This document shows positions 10,994 to 21,046 of a stretch of DNA of 64,000 nucleotides, piece after piece; the first letter of the stretch is position 1; the number at the start of each line of letters is the position of its first letter. The translations under genes were made by a program, and so were the position numbers. Source of the DNA: Leishmania mexicana MHOM/GT/2001/U1103 (taxonomy: Eukaryota; Euglenozoa; Kinetoplastea; Trypanosomatida; Trypanosomatidae); NCBI RefSeq assembly GCF_000234665.1, contig NC_018309.1, forward strand, positions 362,418 through 426,417, in the 5' to 3' direction. The notes beneath the pieces were generated by a model that was not told where the DNA came from, searched no databases, and worked only from the letters and a program-made list of their open reading frames with translations.

Positions 10994-12834
10994 CCTGACG
11001 GGAGGGGGAGGGAGGGAGGGAGGGGCGGTTTCGTGTTTTGTTGCCCGTATGTGCGCGTGTCTGTGTGTTGGAGGTGGACTGTAATGCTAGTGCACAGTTG
11101 GTTCTCTCGACGAGCTGGAGGAGGAGGGGAAGAGGAGAAGGTGTGTGTGTGTGTGTGTGCGGCGGCGGCGGCAGTGAGCGCACATGTGGAGAGGAGTGAG
11201 GCGGGTAAGTGGGTCGGTGGCCAGAGGTCTTCGCTGTCAGCGCTCATCCACAACCGAGTAGACGCACCCGGAGATACGGTGTGCGTGCATGTGTGTGTGT
11301 GTGTGTGGAGGGGAGGGGGAGGAGGGGCGCCGACGGACACGGACTACAACACCCAGCTCCACCACACGTCTCTCTCTCTCTCCCATTCTCCGTTTCTCTC
11401 TGTGTTTCACACGCGCTCGGCTCTCTTCCGTCACCTCGATGCCGCTCCCGCCCGCCCGTCACGTTGACGTCGACGAAGGCGCGCAGAGAAGGGGTGGGGA
11501 GGGGGCATGGAAGGAGAGAGCGGCTGGGGTTTGTCTGCTCTAGAAGAGGGTTTATTGTTGGTGTAGCACAAAAGGAACACACACACACACACGCACACGA
11601 CGCAGAGGGAGGGGAGGGGGGGGCAACGGCAACCACGTGCGACATCTGCCGTGGCTCCGCCCACGCTCGGGCTACAGCACGTGGTAGAGAGACGGCGCAC
11701 GGGTCGCTCTGCCCCCCCCCCCTCTCCCTTTTCCCACCCCTTCCTTCAACGCATTCACGCTTGCACGCACACACATCATTACTCCCCTTCCTGTTAAACA
11801 CCAAACGACAGCGACGAGGATGGTTAGATGGAGGGTGCGCACACAGGGGGGGGAGGGAAGGGGGGGAGGAGGAGGTGTACTGACGTGGGGGTTGGTGGTG
11901 GTTGCGCGAGGAGGAGGAGGGGGAAAAGCCGCATATTAGTGCCACCGTGAGTCCAGAGCATCATGGACGAACCACAAGAACAGCTACCACGACAACCACA
12001 CACACACACAACCACGCGCACGCACAGGCACACACACGCACGCATACACACGTGAAGACAAGGAGTCGAAAGCACGTAACAGCAAGCGAAAATATGATGA
12101 AGAGAGATGGCGAGGAAGCACAACGTAGACACACAGGAGAGGTTTGCGGGGGGAGAGAGGTGTGTGTGTGGGGGGGGGCGATGATGCCAGCAAACCAATC
12201 GACCCAATAGCGGTGGCGAAGCAAGAGGAAGCACACAAGCAAAAGGGTGGGTGGGCACAACGAGAGATAAAAGACACGTACGCCCACGCCTACAGAGGAA
12301 CGCTCGTACATGTCTCTCTCTCCCTCCCTCTCGCACACTACCTGTCGGGATGGGCATGTGCACGTACGTACGTGCGAAGAGGGCGTACGAGCCAAAGAAA
12401 TCGCGGGGCTGGGAGGGAGGGAGGGCAGAGCGTACCACACACACACACACACACACATGAAAGCCGAGATGCCACCACACCGACCCCGTTCCACCCCATA
12501 TCCACGTCCACTCACATACGCGCTGGGAAGAGAGCGAGAGGATCGAAAACAAGGCCGTGGTGCTGACGCGCATATCTGGACATGCGCCGATGCGGAGTTC
12601 GTGTCTGTGCCGTGGTTGGGCCGAGAACGGCAGCAGCTCTCGGGATGAAGGTGAGGGCGGTGGGTGGAAGAGGGGGAGGTGTGTGTGTGTCGTGGCCGTC
12701 GTCGTTGCCATCGCTTCGAAATATACATGGCAAGGGGAGACACAACCGAGGTGCTGCTGGTGGCATGGATGGATTGTACGCGTCTTTCATCACTCTAGTA
12801 GCCGACGTGAAAGGAGTGCGAGCATGCGTACGCA
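10994..12834. other. Intergenic spacer RING-like gene-Cx9C gene
   Basis: About 1.8 kb of low-complexity spacer: GT/CA microsatellites (near 11140-11160, 11290-11308, 11578-11600, 11998-12050 and 12435-12458) and purine-rich tracts. Long open frames here on both strands are composed of repeat-encoded His, Thr, Pro and Cys residues and are not credible genes. Confidence 0.7.
10995..11028 (-). promoter_or_regulatory. Trans-splice acceptor of the twin-Cx9C gene
   Basis: On the minus strand a long C/T tract (complement of the GA-rich run 11000-11028) ends in CAG, with the AG at 10996-10995, one base before the ATG. Confidence 0.6.
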
Positions 12835-13146
12835 TCACTTCGTGATGTTCCACACCAGTGGCTCCTCGCGGCAGAAGGGACACTTGCCCAGCTGCTGCGC
12901 ATCCGCCACGCACAGGATGTTGCCGCAACACCACAGCTCTACAAAGCAGCCGGCCGACGGCGGCTCGAGGCAGACGCCGCAGACCTCCTCGTCATCGGCG
13001 CCCATGGTCATGTTTGGCGGGATCAACACCTGACACGTCTCTTCGTTCTGCTCGTCCTCTGCGTTGCCGGCCGGATCGCTCAGCAGGGCAGCACCGAAGA
13101 GGCCGTCCCTGGGCCCCGAGCGTCCAGTGACTATCTCGGCCTCCAT
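12835..13146 (-). CDS. Small RING-like zinc-finger protein
   Basis: A 103-residue protein with a C-terminal cysteine-rich module at residues 56-92: C-x2-C at 56/59, Cys67, CC at 73-74, Cys79, and CPFC at 89-92. It resembles the RING finger of E3 ubiquitin ligases, but the usual histidine after the third cysteine is Asn76 and the usual sixth ligand is Asp82. It may therefore be a divergent RING or another zinc ribbon. The N-terminal half is acidic. A longer frame to 13359 exists, but a splice acceptor at 13184-13183 lies between that start and this ATG, so I choose the short form. Confidence 0.75.
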   Translation of the reverse strand: MEAEIVTGRSGPRDGLFGAALLSDPAGNAEDEQNEETCQVLIPPNMTMGADDEEVCGVCLEPPSAGCFVELWCCGNILCVADAQQLGKCPFCREEPLVWNITK

Positions 13147-14059
13147 GACGTGGGCCTGTGTGGGTTGTATGGGAGGTGATACCTGAGAGAAAGGGAGAGC
13201 GCTGAGAGCACGTGTGGATAGCGGAGAGAGTATGGAGGAAGAGCGAGCGAGGGAGAGGGCTCCTGAGGATCCCGGGTGCGTGTGTGTGCAACGGTGGGTA
13301 AGAGCTGGGGAAGGGGGGGAGAGAGAGAGAAGTGGTAGTGGGCGATACAGAGAAGGCACGAGAGTTCGATCTTACCTCCTCCGCAGTTGGCAGGGAGGGC
13401 GGGGGGGAGGGAGGCGGAGGGGCTCGGGAGAGACGACGCGTTGGTAAGGATGATGATGGGCCCCCGCAACATCCACAGCTCTCAACGCCTTTGTGGCCCC
13501 ATCGCACCGAGTCGGTCTTTCCTCCCTCTCCCATGGTCGCACAGCCACACACAGATAATTAGAAAGGACCCATGCCAAGAAGAGAATGTGCGCGCACTTG
13601 TGTTGCTCACACGTGTGTCTGTGAGGGTAGCTGCACGTCCCTGCGCCTCGGAGTGGGGTGTTGATGGGTTTCCTCTCTGTCTTTGGCTGTGTCGAGGGGT
13701 TTGACGCCTTAGAGGAGGCGGAGGCCAGGAGAGAAAGAGGACGCAGGCAGCGGCACGTTACGTGTGCTAAAACCCAGACCACGCAACGCACGCCACCTAC
13801 AGACACAAGCAGACTTGCGTCTCCCATCCCCCTCCCCAATACGACTGCCTGCATTACACGAGAAAGTACACACAGGCGCACATGCAACGATGACCACCGC
13901 GCCGCCACCGTCGGCGAGACCACCCCTGAGTCCATTTCACTTTCTTCATCGACGCACGTGCAGGAGCACACGCGAAGAAAGAGGAGAGCCCGATGGCGTG
14001 GGGAGATGCGGACGGGGATATCGATGGGGTGCGGAATCATCTTCGCCCTTCATCACCCG
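13147..14059. other. Intergenic spacer TRM11-like gene-RING-like gene
   Basis: GA/CT-rich spacer with the RING gene 5' flank on the left. No credible ORF or RNA gene is seen. Confidence 0.6.
13183..13199 (-). promoter_or_regulatory. Trans-splice acceptor of the RING-like gene
   Basis: On the minus strand, pyrimidine tract CTCTCCCTTTCTCTCAG with its AG at 13184-13183, 37 bases before the ATG. It rules out the longer N-terminal extension. Confidence 0.65.
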
Positions 14060-15901
14060 TCACGGTCGGGTTTGGTCGACCGTCTTGTGCGCCGCATTCG
14101 TGAGGTGCGAGGCCGCCTGCTTCGCCGCCCGCAGCTCGATGTTGCGCTGCCGATTCGCCACAATCTTGTCCTGCCCGTCCAGCCGGCTGTGCTTTCGACC
14201 GCGCCGGTTGCCTCCATCGCTGCCGCTGCGGACATCCTCACCTGTGACAGGGGTGGAGGGGGAGGAGGAGGCGCCTGCTGACGACTTGTACTTGTGCGCT
14301 GCCTCGCGCTTCCGCTCGCGCTTGGCGCGGTAGTGCATGTAGTCCGCGTTGTCCGGCAGCTCCGTTTCGTCCATGAGCACACGCAGATCATCTGGGGACT
14401 TCTTCGCGGCGCAGGATTCGCGTGACGGCGGCGGAGTCGGCACCGGCGCGACCTTTCGTAGAACGATGAGACGGCGCACAACCTTGAGCGACACCCGCTG
14501 CGCGATGTTGCACACAATGCGCAGGGACGGGTGGGTGGGCAGCTCGTCGTCCGTGTAGTGATCGGTGGTGGGGTGCCAGAAGGTGAGATGGCCTCCGACG
14601 ACGAGGTATGTGGCGGCGAACATGACGAGATCCAGCAGCACCTCGTGGGTGGGGTAGGCGGAGAAAGTGACAGCTTGCTGTTTGACGGCGTTGTCGCGGC
14701 CAGCCTCCGTAGAGGCCGCTGCTGCCGTTGGGATGGTGGGAGTCGTTGTTTCCACCTTCTTGCGCGGCTCGCGTAGGCCGTACGGCGGGTCCGTGATGAT
14801 GCTGTCGAAGATGCCCCCGGAGCCGAGACGCAGTGCGCAGGTGTGCCACGTCCGCGGCCACGCGGAGAAGTTCATGCGAGCTCTGTCAGGGGGTGGGAGG
14901 TGGTACAGCTTGAAGTTGGTGATCATGCTTGGCAGCACACGCTCCTCCTCCGTCAAGACGCACAACTGCTCCTCAGGGTAGGCCGCGAGCGCCAGGCGGC
15001 GTTGCTGCTGCATCTGTGGACTCGTCTTTCCCTTCTCCGTGCCGGCCCGCATCGCCCGTCCATCAGCGTCGGAGCCGAAGGTCCTGGCGCCGTAGTGCGC
15101 CGCCGCGATGAGCAGGCTCCCCGTGCCGCAGAACGGGTCGTACACGTAGTGGCCGCGACACACGCCTGACATGTTCGCCATCATAAGCGACTCCTCCGGC
15201 GGCATGGAGGTGGTGCCGATGTAGGGCCGCTTTCGCAGGTCGTACGTGGCGAGGAGCGCACTGCGGCTGGACTCGACGCAGAGGCAGCAGTGAAAGACGC
15301 GCAGCAGCGGCGCATTCGATACCCATCCTTGCGCTCCAGGGGGCGCGTTCTCGATAGCGTGCTGGAGGAATATGTAGTAGGCGCGCCCTGGCTGTCGCCA
15401 CTCGACCTCACCAGCGCGCGGCACACGCTTCAGCACCGCCTCCGCCACCGCACGCTTGGCGTCCGCGGAGTACTTCTTGCCGATTGTCTCCACCTGGTAG
15501 GAGTATGTCGAGCTCGCGAGGTGCGTCGTCTCGTCCTCGCCGACGAAGGCGGTGGCAGCGGTGGTGGGGGAGGAGGCAAGAGATGGGGCTGCAGATCCTG
15601 GCGCGGTACCATGGCGCCCTTCGAGGCACGCGTAGAGGTCCTCCAGTGTAGGGGCCGTCTCGAAGAGCGTGTACACTCCGCGCAACAGCGCGCAACGCTC
15701 CGCGAGGGCCTTGAGCTCGGAACGGCTCGCCGGGGACTCGAAGACGCTGAACCAAAACGTATCGGCGCCACCTGCAACCCATGGGATCTTGTCGTCCAGA
15801 AACGTGATGGGGACGCGCAGCGTGGCGGCCACGAACTGAAACTCTGGCAACCGAAAGTCAGCCAGACTCGCCGAGGAGGCAAAGACTGCCACGTACTTCA
15901 T
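14060..15901 (-). CDS. TRM11: tRNA (guanine-10-N2)-methyltransferase, TRM11/TRMT11-like
   Basis: A 613-residue protein with the layout of Trm11, the catalytic subunit (with Trm112) that makes m2G at position 10 of cytosolic tRNAs. The N-terminal half corresponds to the THUMP-related region, followed by a class I methyltransferase fold. SAM-binding motif I is YDPFCGTGSLL at residues 254-264, and catalytic motif IV is DPPYG at 371-375. The C-terminal third after about residue 500 is basic and low-complexity, making it longer than yeast Trm11 (about 430 residues). A Ser/Ala/Thr-rich insertion at about 98-130 also adds length. The ATG is the first in frame and yields a conserved-looking start. 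No break is seen. Confidence 0.9.
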   Translation of the reverse strand: MKYVAVFASSASLADFRLPEFQFVAATLRVPITFLDDKIPWVAGGADTFWFSVFESPASRSELKALAERCALLRGVYTLFETAPTLEDLYACLEGRHGTAPGSAAPSLASSPTTAATAFVGEDETTHLASSTYSYQVETIGKKYSADAKRAVAEAVLKRVPRAGEVEWRQPGRAYYIFLQHAIENAPPGAQGWVSNAPLLRVFHCCLCVESSRSALLATYDLRKRPYIGTTSMPPEESLMMANMSGVCRGHYVYDPFCGTGSLLIAAAHYGARTFGSDADGRAMRAGTEKGKTSPQMQQQRRLALAAYPEEQLCVLTEEERVLPSMITNFKLYHLPPPDRARMNFSAWPRTWHTCALRLGSGGIFDSIITDPPYGLREPRKKVETTTPTIPTAAAASTEAGRDNAVKQQAVTFSAYPTHEVLLDLVMFAATYLVVGGHLTFWHPTTDHYTDDELPTHPSLRIVCNIAQRVSLKVVRRLIVLRKVAPVPTPPPSRESCAAKKSPDDLRVLMDETELPDNADYMHYRAKRERKREAAHKYKSSAGASSSPSTPVTGEDVRSGSDGGNRRGRKHSRLDGQDKIVANRQRNIELRAAKQAASHLTNAAHKTVDQTRP

Positions 15902-16850
15902 CGCTGGCGTTCAACACCTCGCGCTCTTTCCCTTGCTTCTGCACTTCTTATCACGCTTGCTTCGACGGTGGAAAAGCAGCGGAGCAGAAGAGGCACACGG
16001 TGCGGAGGATGTCAGCTGTGGGGGCGCGCGTGTGTGTGTGTTCCAGCGTATGACGTCGGAGTGCAATGGATGCCTTGTGCGCGGGCCTTGAGAGGAGGAG
16101 CAGGATGGGGCATGAAGAGAAGTGCATGTGAGGGAAGGGAGTTACTCGACACACACAGAGAGAGAGAGCCAGGACGGCGTGGAAGGTGGATGATGGCCTT
16201 CTCCGTCTCCGCCATCTGCAGCTACACTCTCTCACGACTGGCCTGCTGCACCTCTCTTCTTCCCCACCCCCTCCCCTCTCATCCTCCTCCCTTTGTGTGT
16301 CTACGTGGATCTGGGAGCGGGGGCGCGGGAGTGGAACCACACGTCATGTGACGCCGTGTCATGTTGCTTCATCCTTTCGTTGCCGTGGGTTCTCAAGGAT
16401 CTAATCAACATCTGACCAGCGCGAAGGAAAACACGCAGACACACACCTACACATACATATATACATACATATATACATACGTGTGTGTGTGCCTACACAT
16501 ACGTGCCGCTGCCGTCGAAACAACCTTGGCTGCGTGCATGCCACCGCTCTCACTTGCCACCCCTTATCACTGCTCCTACGGTTGCAACCGTAATCCATGA
16601 TGCACGCCTGCACACAGGAGGGGGAGGGAGGGGGGGCTAGCTGTACATCAACAGAGTGGAAGGGGAAAGCAAAGAGTACGACGAACGTCATCAGCGACAC
16701 TGAGAAACGCAAGAGGGCGAGAGCGAGTCAGGTGATGCGGAGGAGCCCGTACAAGAGGGCTCGCAGTCACAGACACACCGACGAACCCGCCTTCGCTGAG
16801 GGAGGGAGGCACGGACTCCCGTACCATATGCGGGTTCCGCGGTCTCTCTC
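15902..16850. other. Intergenic spacer DRC7-like gene-TRM11-like gene
   Basis: About 0.95 kb spacer with CT-rich tracts and a CA/TA microsatellite at 16438-16503. No gene is seen. Confidence 0.65.
16438..16503. repeat. CA/TA microsatellite
   Basis: Imperfect run of ACAC, ACATAC and ATATAC units ending in GTGTGTGTG. It is a mixed dinucleotide repeat in the spacer. Confidence 0.8.
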
Positions 16851-19610
16851 TTAGTGACCCGGGTGGTACAAGGCGGAGAGACGCGGGTCTTCGGCGAGTC
16901 GCTGGGCCAGTTGATTGTACTTTTCACTCGCATGATCGATGTGCTGGAGCAGCCGCTCATCCAGCACCTTCATACGCCACGTCGCCTCCTTGCAGTAGAG
17001 GGCAAAGGCCTCGGTCTCCTTGTCGCCCTCCAGCGCTGATGCATCGCAGTTTTTGCGGTACAGCTGCTGCCGCTTGCTGAATTCCACCTTTTCCTTGTCC
17101 ATGCGGCTCTGCATAATGTGGCCTCGCTGGATGAGCCGATCCTTCAGCTCCTGCAGCGCCTCGTCCCTCACCTGCCTCGCCTGCTCCATCGACAAAGGGA
17201 CGCTGAGATAGTTGCCGTCGAAGTCGGCCGGCATCTCGAGCTTGGCGATGTAGGGGGCAAGGTAGTCCTTGCGTGACTCCTCGCGACGGGCTGCCTCGGC
17301 GAGCTTCTTTGCGCGCTCCGCCTCCGTCTCCTTCGGTCTATTGCGCAGCGTGTCGTACACACTGAGGACGTGTTGTGGCTTGCTGTGTCCCTGTTCGATG
17401 CTCTTGAGAATATCCATACACTCGTCTGACTTCGCCCGCTGCTCCATCAGGCACGCCACCTCCACAGCATTCAGCCACTTGCGCTCATTGTACAGATCGA
17501 GCTCGCTTGGCGGCTCCTCGCCGGGCAGAGAGACCACCCGCATCGGCGGCTCTGCCGGCTTGCCCGCAGCGGAGGCGGCGATGTATTCCTCCACCGAGGA
17601 CGACGGCTTTGCGAACATGTGATATGGACGGAGGATGCTGCCCGCGTCGTAGTGAAAGAATACCCATATCTCCCCCACCGTGGGGGCGCCGTTGTTGCCA
17701 CCACTCTTCCCCTCCGACGCAGGGCGTCGGAAGGTCATCTTGGCCACGTCCTTGCGTGCCGGCACACTCTCATTGCGTAGAAACTTCTGACTGATGCGCA
17801 CCGGATCCAGTCGTGGGTATACGTGCAATGCTGAGACGTTCCCAGGGCCCTGCACGATGAGGCTGTGCATGTCCCTCTCACGCATCGTGGACGGGAAGCC
17901 GTAGCTGAAGCTGCGGTACCACAGTCGGTCGCTACGTCCCTTGTAGAACTCCTTCACCTTACGTAGCGTGCTCACGTCGTACAGCAGCTCCGTGCGGCAG
18001 TACAGACCGTCGCTGCGCGCTCTCCAGTAGAACTTCATGGTCCGCTGCTTGCCAGGCTCGTAGATGAGCTCCCGAAGGCCCTCGACAGACGTGTTGTGGA
18101 TGCGGCCCTTCTGGTACCACTCTATCACCTTGCGGGGTCCTTCCGACGCCTTCTCCAGTGATACCGATGACAGACCGGATAAGATGAAGGACTCCTTGGA
18201 AGACGACTGTGGGGCGGATGAAGGAAAGACAGTGGTGCGGCGGAGCTTGTCGGCGCGGTGAGCGTAGAAGACGTGTGTCTCGTGCAACTCGGCGTACTCG
18301 GCGTCTGGCACTACCACCTCCAAAATTCGATAGTCGCTCTGCGAGTAGGGTGCGTAGCGGCGCACTACGGCGTTGACGTACGTGGTTTCCTTGTATCCAC
18401 CGGGGTAGCGGCTTTCGTACTGCTGGCGGTTCAAGATCAGCTCGCTCGACCACAGATTGGGAATATACATGCGCCGGCTCCTTGACGAGTCGAATACTTC
18501 GGTCGTGGCCACTGTGGTGGCGGTCGTGGTTGCGACCAGTTCGTTTGTGAAGGCGCGCCGTGTCGTCGAGGAGGTACCGACGAGGCTCTCCACCTCCTCG
18601 TCGCTAGGGTTTGTACACGAAAAGAGGCTTTCCCACTGGCTTTGGTCGGCTAAGTCAGGGGAGAGGAAGCTCACGGGAGCCTCAGGTCGCATGTTCACGT
18701 GGTAGTCTTGGTGGTTGAAGAGCGCCTCGACCGAGGTGTACCGACTGTCTGTGGCAGAGAAGGGTATTAGCTGCCCCGTGGACGGTTCCACAAAAACCGC
18801 CTTGGAGACGGACTGCCTGCCGCCAGGCAGGACGAGCACCCAGGAGTGAATCGGCTTGACGGCACCGCCGCGCACATTTGGGGTTTCAGTGTCCTTGGGA
18901 TAGTCACCGCCACTGGCCATGACGCTGTCTTTCTTGCTGACTGATACTGGGTCGGGATCTGTCGTCAGCCGCAGTGTCAGCTTCTCTGGAATCAGGGCCA
19001 CATACGGGTTATTTTGTGGCATGTCATCTTCCACTTCATCATCGGAGTTGGCCTCCGTGGGCAGAGCGCCTTCCCACATGGTGCTCTTCTGATCGGACAA
19101 GCAAACAGCCTTGGTTGCGGAACCGACGACAACGTAGGCGTTGAATCCGGCGCCAATCAGAATAGAGACGAGCACGAGAGAGATTTCAAAGCAGTTGCCA
19201 ACCTGCCAGTCCAGCGCCGTTGCAGGCGAGACGATTTGCTGTGGGAGTTGCTCCACTGTGTCATCGTACTCGTCGTCGTAAATGGATGGATCGTAGAGAG
19301 GCTCGTAGCGCACGTAGTCGGCCACAAACTGGCAGGTCCCCTCCAAGTCAAAAAGTTCGTCGTACGGCAGCAAAGTCGGCCGCACAAACGAGCAGATCAT
19401 CTTTGGCCGCTGACACTCATTATTCGGCAAGAGAAACAGCGGCTTGCGGTCAGGAAAGTACTTGTGATACAGAATATCAAACTGCGTGGTGACTGTGATC
19501 AGGTTGTCATCTGTTGTGGTGTTGGTGTAAAAAGGGGCGGGAATATCGGGAGACCGGAGGAAGGCCTGAAGCCGATCCGCCCTAGAGGCGGTGGCGGACG
19601 ACGAGACCAT
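16851..19610 (-). CDS. DRC7: Dynein regulatory complex subunit 7 (DRC7/CCDC135/lobo)-like axonemal protein
   Basis: A 919-residue protein matching the DRC7 family of the nexin-dynein regulatory complex, which links outer doublets and governs flagellar bending. The N-terminal part has the degenerate transglutaminase-like segment with NCFEIS at about 139-144, followed by alternating hydrophobic residues. The middle holds Trp/Tyr-rich stretches typical of the family. The C-terminal 250 residues are strongly charged and helical, predicted coiled coil. The frame stays open to 19721, but the upstream candidate ATG at 19670 sits between a pyrimidine tract and the next AG (19660-19659), so it should be spliced off; the first ATG retained is at 19610. 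Length is close to the human protein (about 870). Confidence 0.88.
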   Translation of the reverse strand: MVSSSATASRADRLQAFLRSPDIPAPFYTNTTTDDNLITVTTQFDILYHKYFPDRKPLFLLPNNECQRPKMICSFVRPTLLPYDELFDLEGTCQFVADYVRYEPLYDPSIYDDEYDDTVEQLPQQIVSPATALDWQVGNCFEISLVLVSILIGAGFNAYVVVGSATKAVCLSDQKSTMWEGALPTEANSDDEVEDDMPQNNPYVALIPEKLTLRLTTDPDPVSVSKKDSVMASGGDYPKDTETPNVRGGAVKPIHSWVLVLPGGRQSVSKAVFVEPSTGQLIPFSATDSRYTSVEALFNHQDYHVNMRPEAPVSFLSPDLADQSQWESLFSCTNPSDEEVESLVGTSSTTRRAFTNELVATTTATTVATTEVFDSSRSRRMYIPNLWSSELILNRQQYESRYPGGYKETTYVNAVVRRYAPYSQSDYRILEVVVPDAEYAELHETHVFYAHRADKLRRTTVFPSSAPQSSSKESFILSGLSSVSLEKASEGPRKVIEWYQKGRIHNTSVEGLRELIYEPGKQRTMKFYWRARSDGLYCRTELLYDVSTLRKVKEFYKGRSDRLWYRSFSYGFPSTMRERDMHSLIVQGPGNVSALHVYPRLDPVRISQKFLRNESVPARKDVAKMTFRRPASEGKSGGNNGAPTVGEIWVFFHYDAGSILRPYHMFAKPSSSVEEYIAASAAGKPAEPPMRVVSLPGEEPPSELDLYNERKWLNAVEVACLMEQRAKSDECMDILKSIEQGHSKPQHVLSVYDTLRNRPKETEAERAKKLAEAARREESRKDYLAPYIAKLEMPADFDGNYLSVPLSMEQARQVRDEALQELKDRLIQRGHIMQSRMDKEKVEFSKRQQLYRKNCDASALEGDKETEAFALYCKEATWRMKVLDERLLQHIDHASEKYNQLAQRLAEDPRLSALYHPGH

Positions 19611-20121
19611 TAAGGCTGCTTTCCGGGTGGCAAATGCAGCAGACTCACAAATGTCGGCCTGTAGCAGCATCAGAAAAGGGAAGAGAGGTGAAAGCGCGAG
19701 AGAAGTTCGGTGTTCATTCACCTAAAGTGGCAAGTCAACATAAATGCTCGATGATGATACGCGTTTGCCTGTCAGCTCACCATTAAAAAAAGGCGAGCTA
19801 CAGGACAGACAACTAAGGGTACCAAAGCTATTGTAATGGCGATGCACTGCCGCCGACAATTTCCCCCTCCTCTGCCTGCGTTTCTTCGCCTCGCTACTGG
19901 CTAGCGCGCATCCGCAGTGTTTCCTTTTTTTTTTCGGTGTAGAGGGGCAATCCATGAAAGGGTGTTGAGAAAAACAGATGAATTCACTATCATGGGAGTC
20001 TAGCGAGTCCGCGTTGCTACAAAAGAAAAAAACTAAGTACTAATGGTTCTCGGACGACATGCTCAGCGTATGAGATGCGTGGACTGCAGCTTTACACGCA
20101 GAGGGCTTCAAGAAGAAAGTA
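19611..20121. other. Intergenic spacer
   Basis: Contains the DRC7 5' flank and 3' flank of the small membrane protein gene. A 77-codon open frame at 19722-19955 (minus) has a basic Lys/Arg cluster but no domain, and it ends beside the DRC7 pyrimidine tract; I do not call it. Confidence 0.5.
19659..19703 (-). promoter_or_regulatory. Trans-splice acceptor of the DRC7-like gene
   Basis: On the minus strand a CT-rich tract (complement of 19671-19703) runs into ATGCTGCTACAG, whose AG is the first after the tract (19660-19659). This decides the start at 19610 rather than 19670. Confidence 0.6.
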
Positions 20122-20559
20122 TTACTGCATGTCCTTGGGCCTAGCGATGAGGACAGTCTCGTAGTTTTTTCGGCAATACATATCCCAGTAGAAAACCCCC
20201 CATGCAGCGGCAGCAATGCAGAGTAGCGCGCAGTACAGCGGCGAGACAGTCAGGAGATTGATGTCGCCAGGCATCACCAAACGTCCTGAAAGTGTCTGCG
20301 GAGTGAAGGTTTCGTAGTTCATAAACGCTGCCTCGTTACGCGCACCGACCTCTGCACCCTTGGCGCTGCTCTTGTACTCGAACGAGGAGCGTGGATGATC
20401 GGCCATAGGCTTCATCTGGTAGGTTTTGGCAAACTCTTCTACTTCAATACGCTGCGCGACGTCCGCCGCGCCCATGTTCTGAGAGTTGGCATGGAGGAAA
20501 AGAGTGGTGGCAAAGGCGCTGCCACGGCGAGAAGAGAGCTTAAGGAGAGTGCACTGCAT
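20122..20559 (-). CDS. Small mitochondrial-type membrane protein, function unknown
   Basis: A 145-residue protein. The N-terminal 25 residues are basic and Ser/Leu-rich without acids (a plausible mitochondrial presequence), the middle is soluble, and there is one hydrophobic segment at about 103-124 followed by a charged 20-residue tail. This layout is common among kinetoplastid-specific subunits of respiratory complexes or ATP synthase, but I do not recognise the family. The open frame extends to 20991, but a splice acceptor 14 bases upstream of the ATG at 20559 shows that the upstream part is not in the mRNA. Confidence 0.75.
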   Translation of the reverse strand: MQCTLLKLSSRRGSAFATTLFLHANSQNMGAADVAQRIEVEEFAKTYQMKPMADHPRSSFEYKSSAKGAEVGARNEAAFMNYETFTPQTLSGRLVMPGDINLLTVSPLYCALLCIAAAAWGVFYWDMYCRKNYETVLIARPKDMQ

Positions 20560-21046
20560 CTTCCGGTGCGTTCTGTGAAAAAGAGAGTCTTGGGAAAGTA
20601 ACCACACCTCTGTTTGGAAATCAGCGGAGTTAGCGAAAGAAGCAGTATGGGAACGAAGGAGGAGGGAATAGGAGAATGTTAGAGAAGAGAGCAGTAATCG
20701 GGATGCCACGGTATTATCTTTGCGGGAATGAAGCTGCTGTGAGGAATAAGCCCACAACACATAGCTGAATTTATGTTCAGCTCCATTCATCGAAAAGTGT
20801 AACAGTGCTTTCTCAGGGAAAGCAAACGATAAAATTAAAGGTACGCCGCAAACGAATGTGTTGCACGAATGGTGCCTCACTGCGTGACAACAAAAACGAC
20901 ATAGTTTCGGTCCACTTGTTCGTCTTTGAGCCAGAGGAGCACAAGAGACACCGGATTGAAATACTGTGAAGGTTACAGCGTGGGGCAACACACCGCAGCG
21001 CTAAAACAAAAACACACTTACTAGCTGGGACACTACTCTTGCTTAG
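20560..21046. other. Intergenic spacer
   Basis: 5' flank of the small membrane protein gene and 3' flank of the stomatin-like gene. More AT-rich than the rest. The open frame covering it is excluded by the splice signal. Confidence 0.6.
20573..20588 (-). promoter_or_regulatory. Trans-splice acceptor of the small membrane protein gene
   Basis: On the minus strand GACTCTCTTTTTCACAG, AG at 20574-20573, 13-14 bases before the ATG. Confidence 0.65.

Noticed and set aside
10373..12711. Long frames (up to 364 codons) in the spacer left of the RING-like gene
   Set aside because: Composed of CA/TG and GA repeat-encoded residues, without conserved text, and overlapping on both strands.
19722..19955. 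77-codon minus-strand frame with a Lys/Arg cluster
   Set aside because: Runs against the splice tract of the DRC7-like gene, no domain, unusually short.
20560..20991. N-terminal extension of the small mitochondrial membrane protein
   Set aside because: The splice acceptor 14 bases before the inner ATG removes it from the mRNA.
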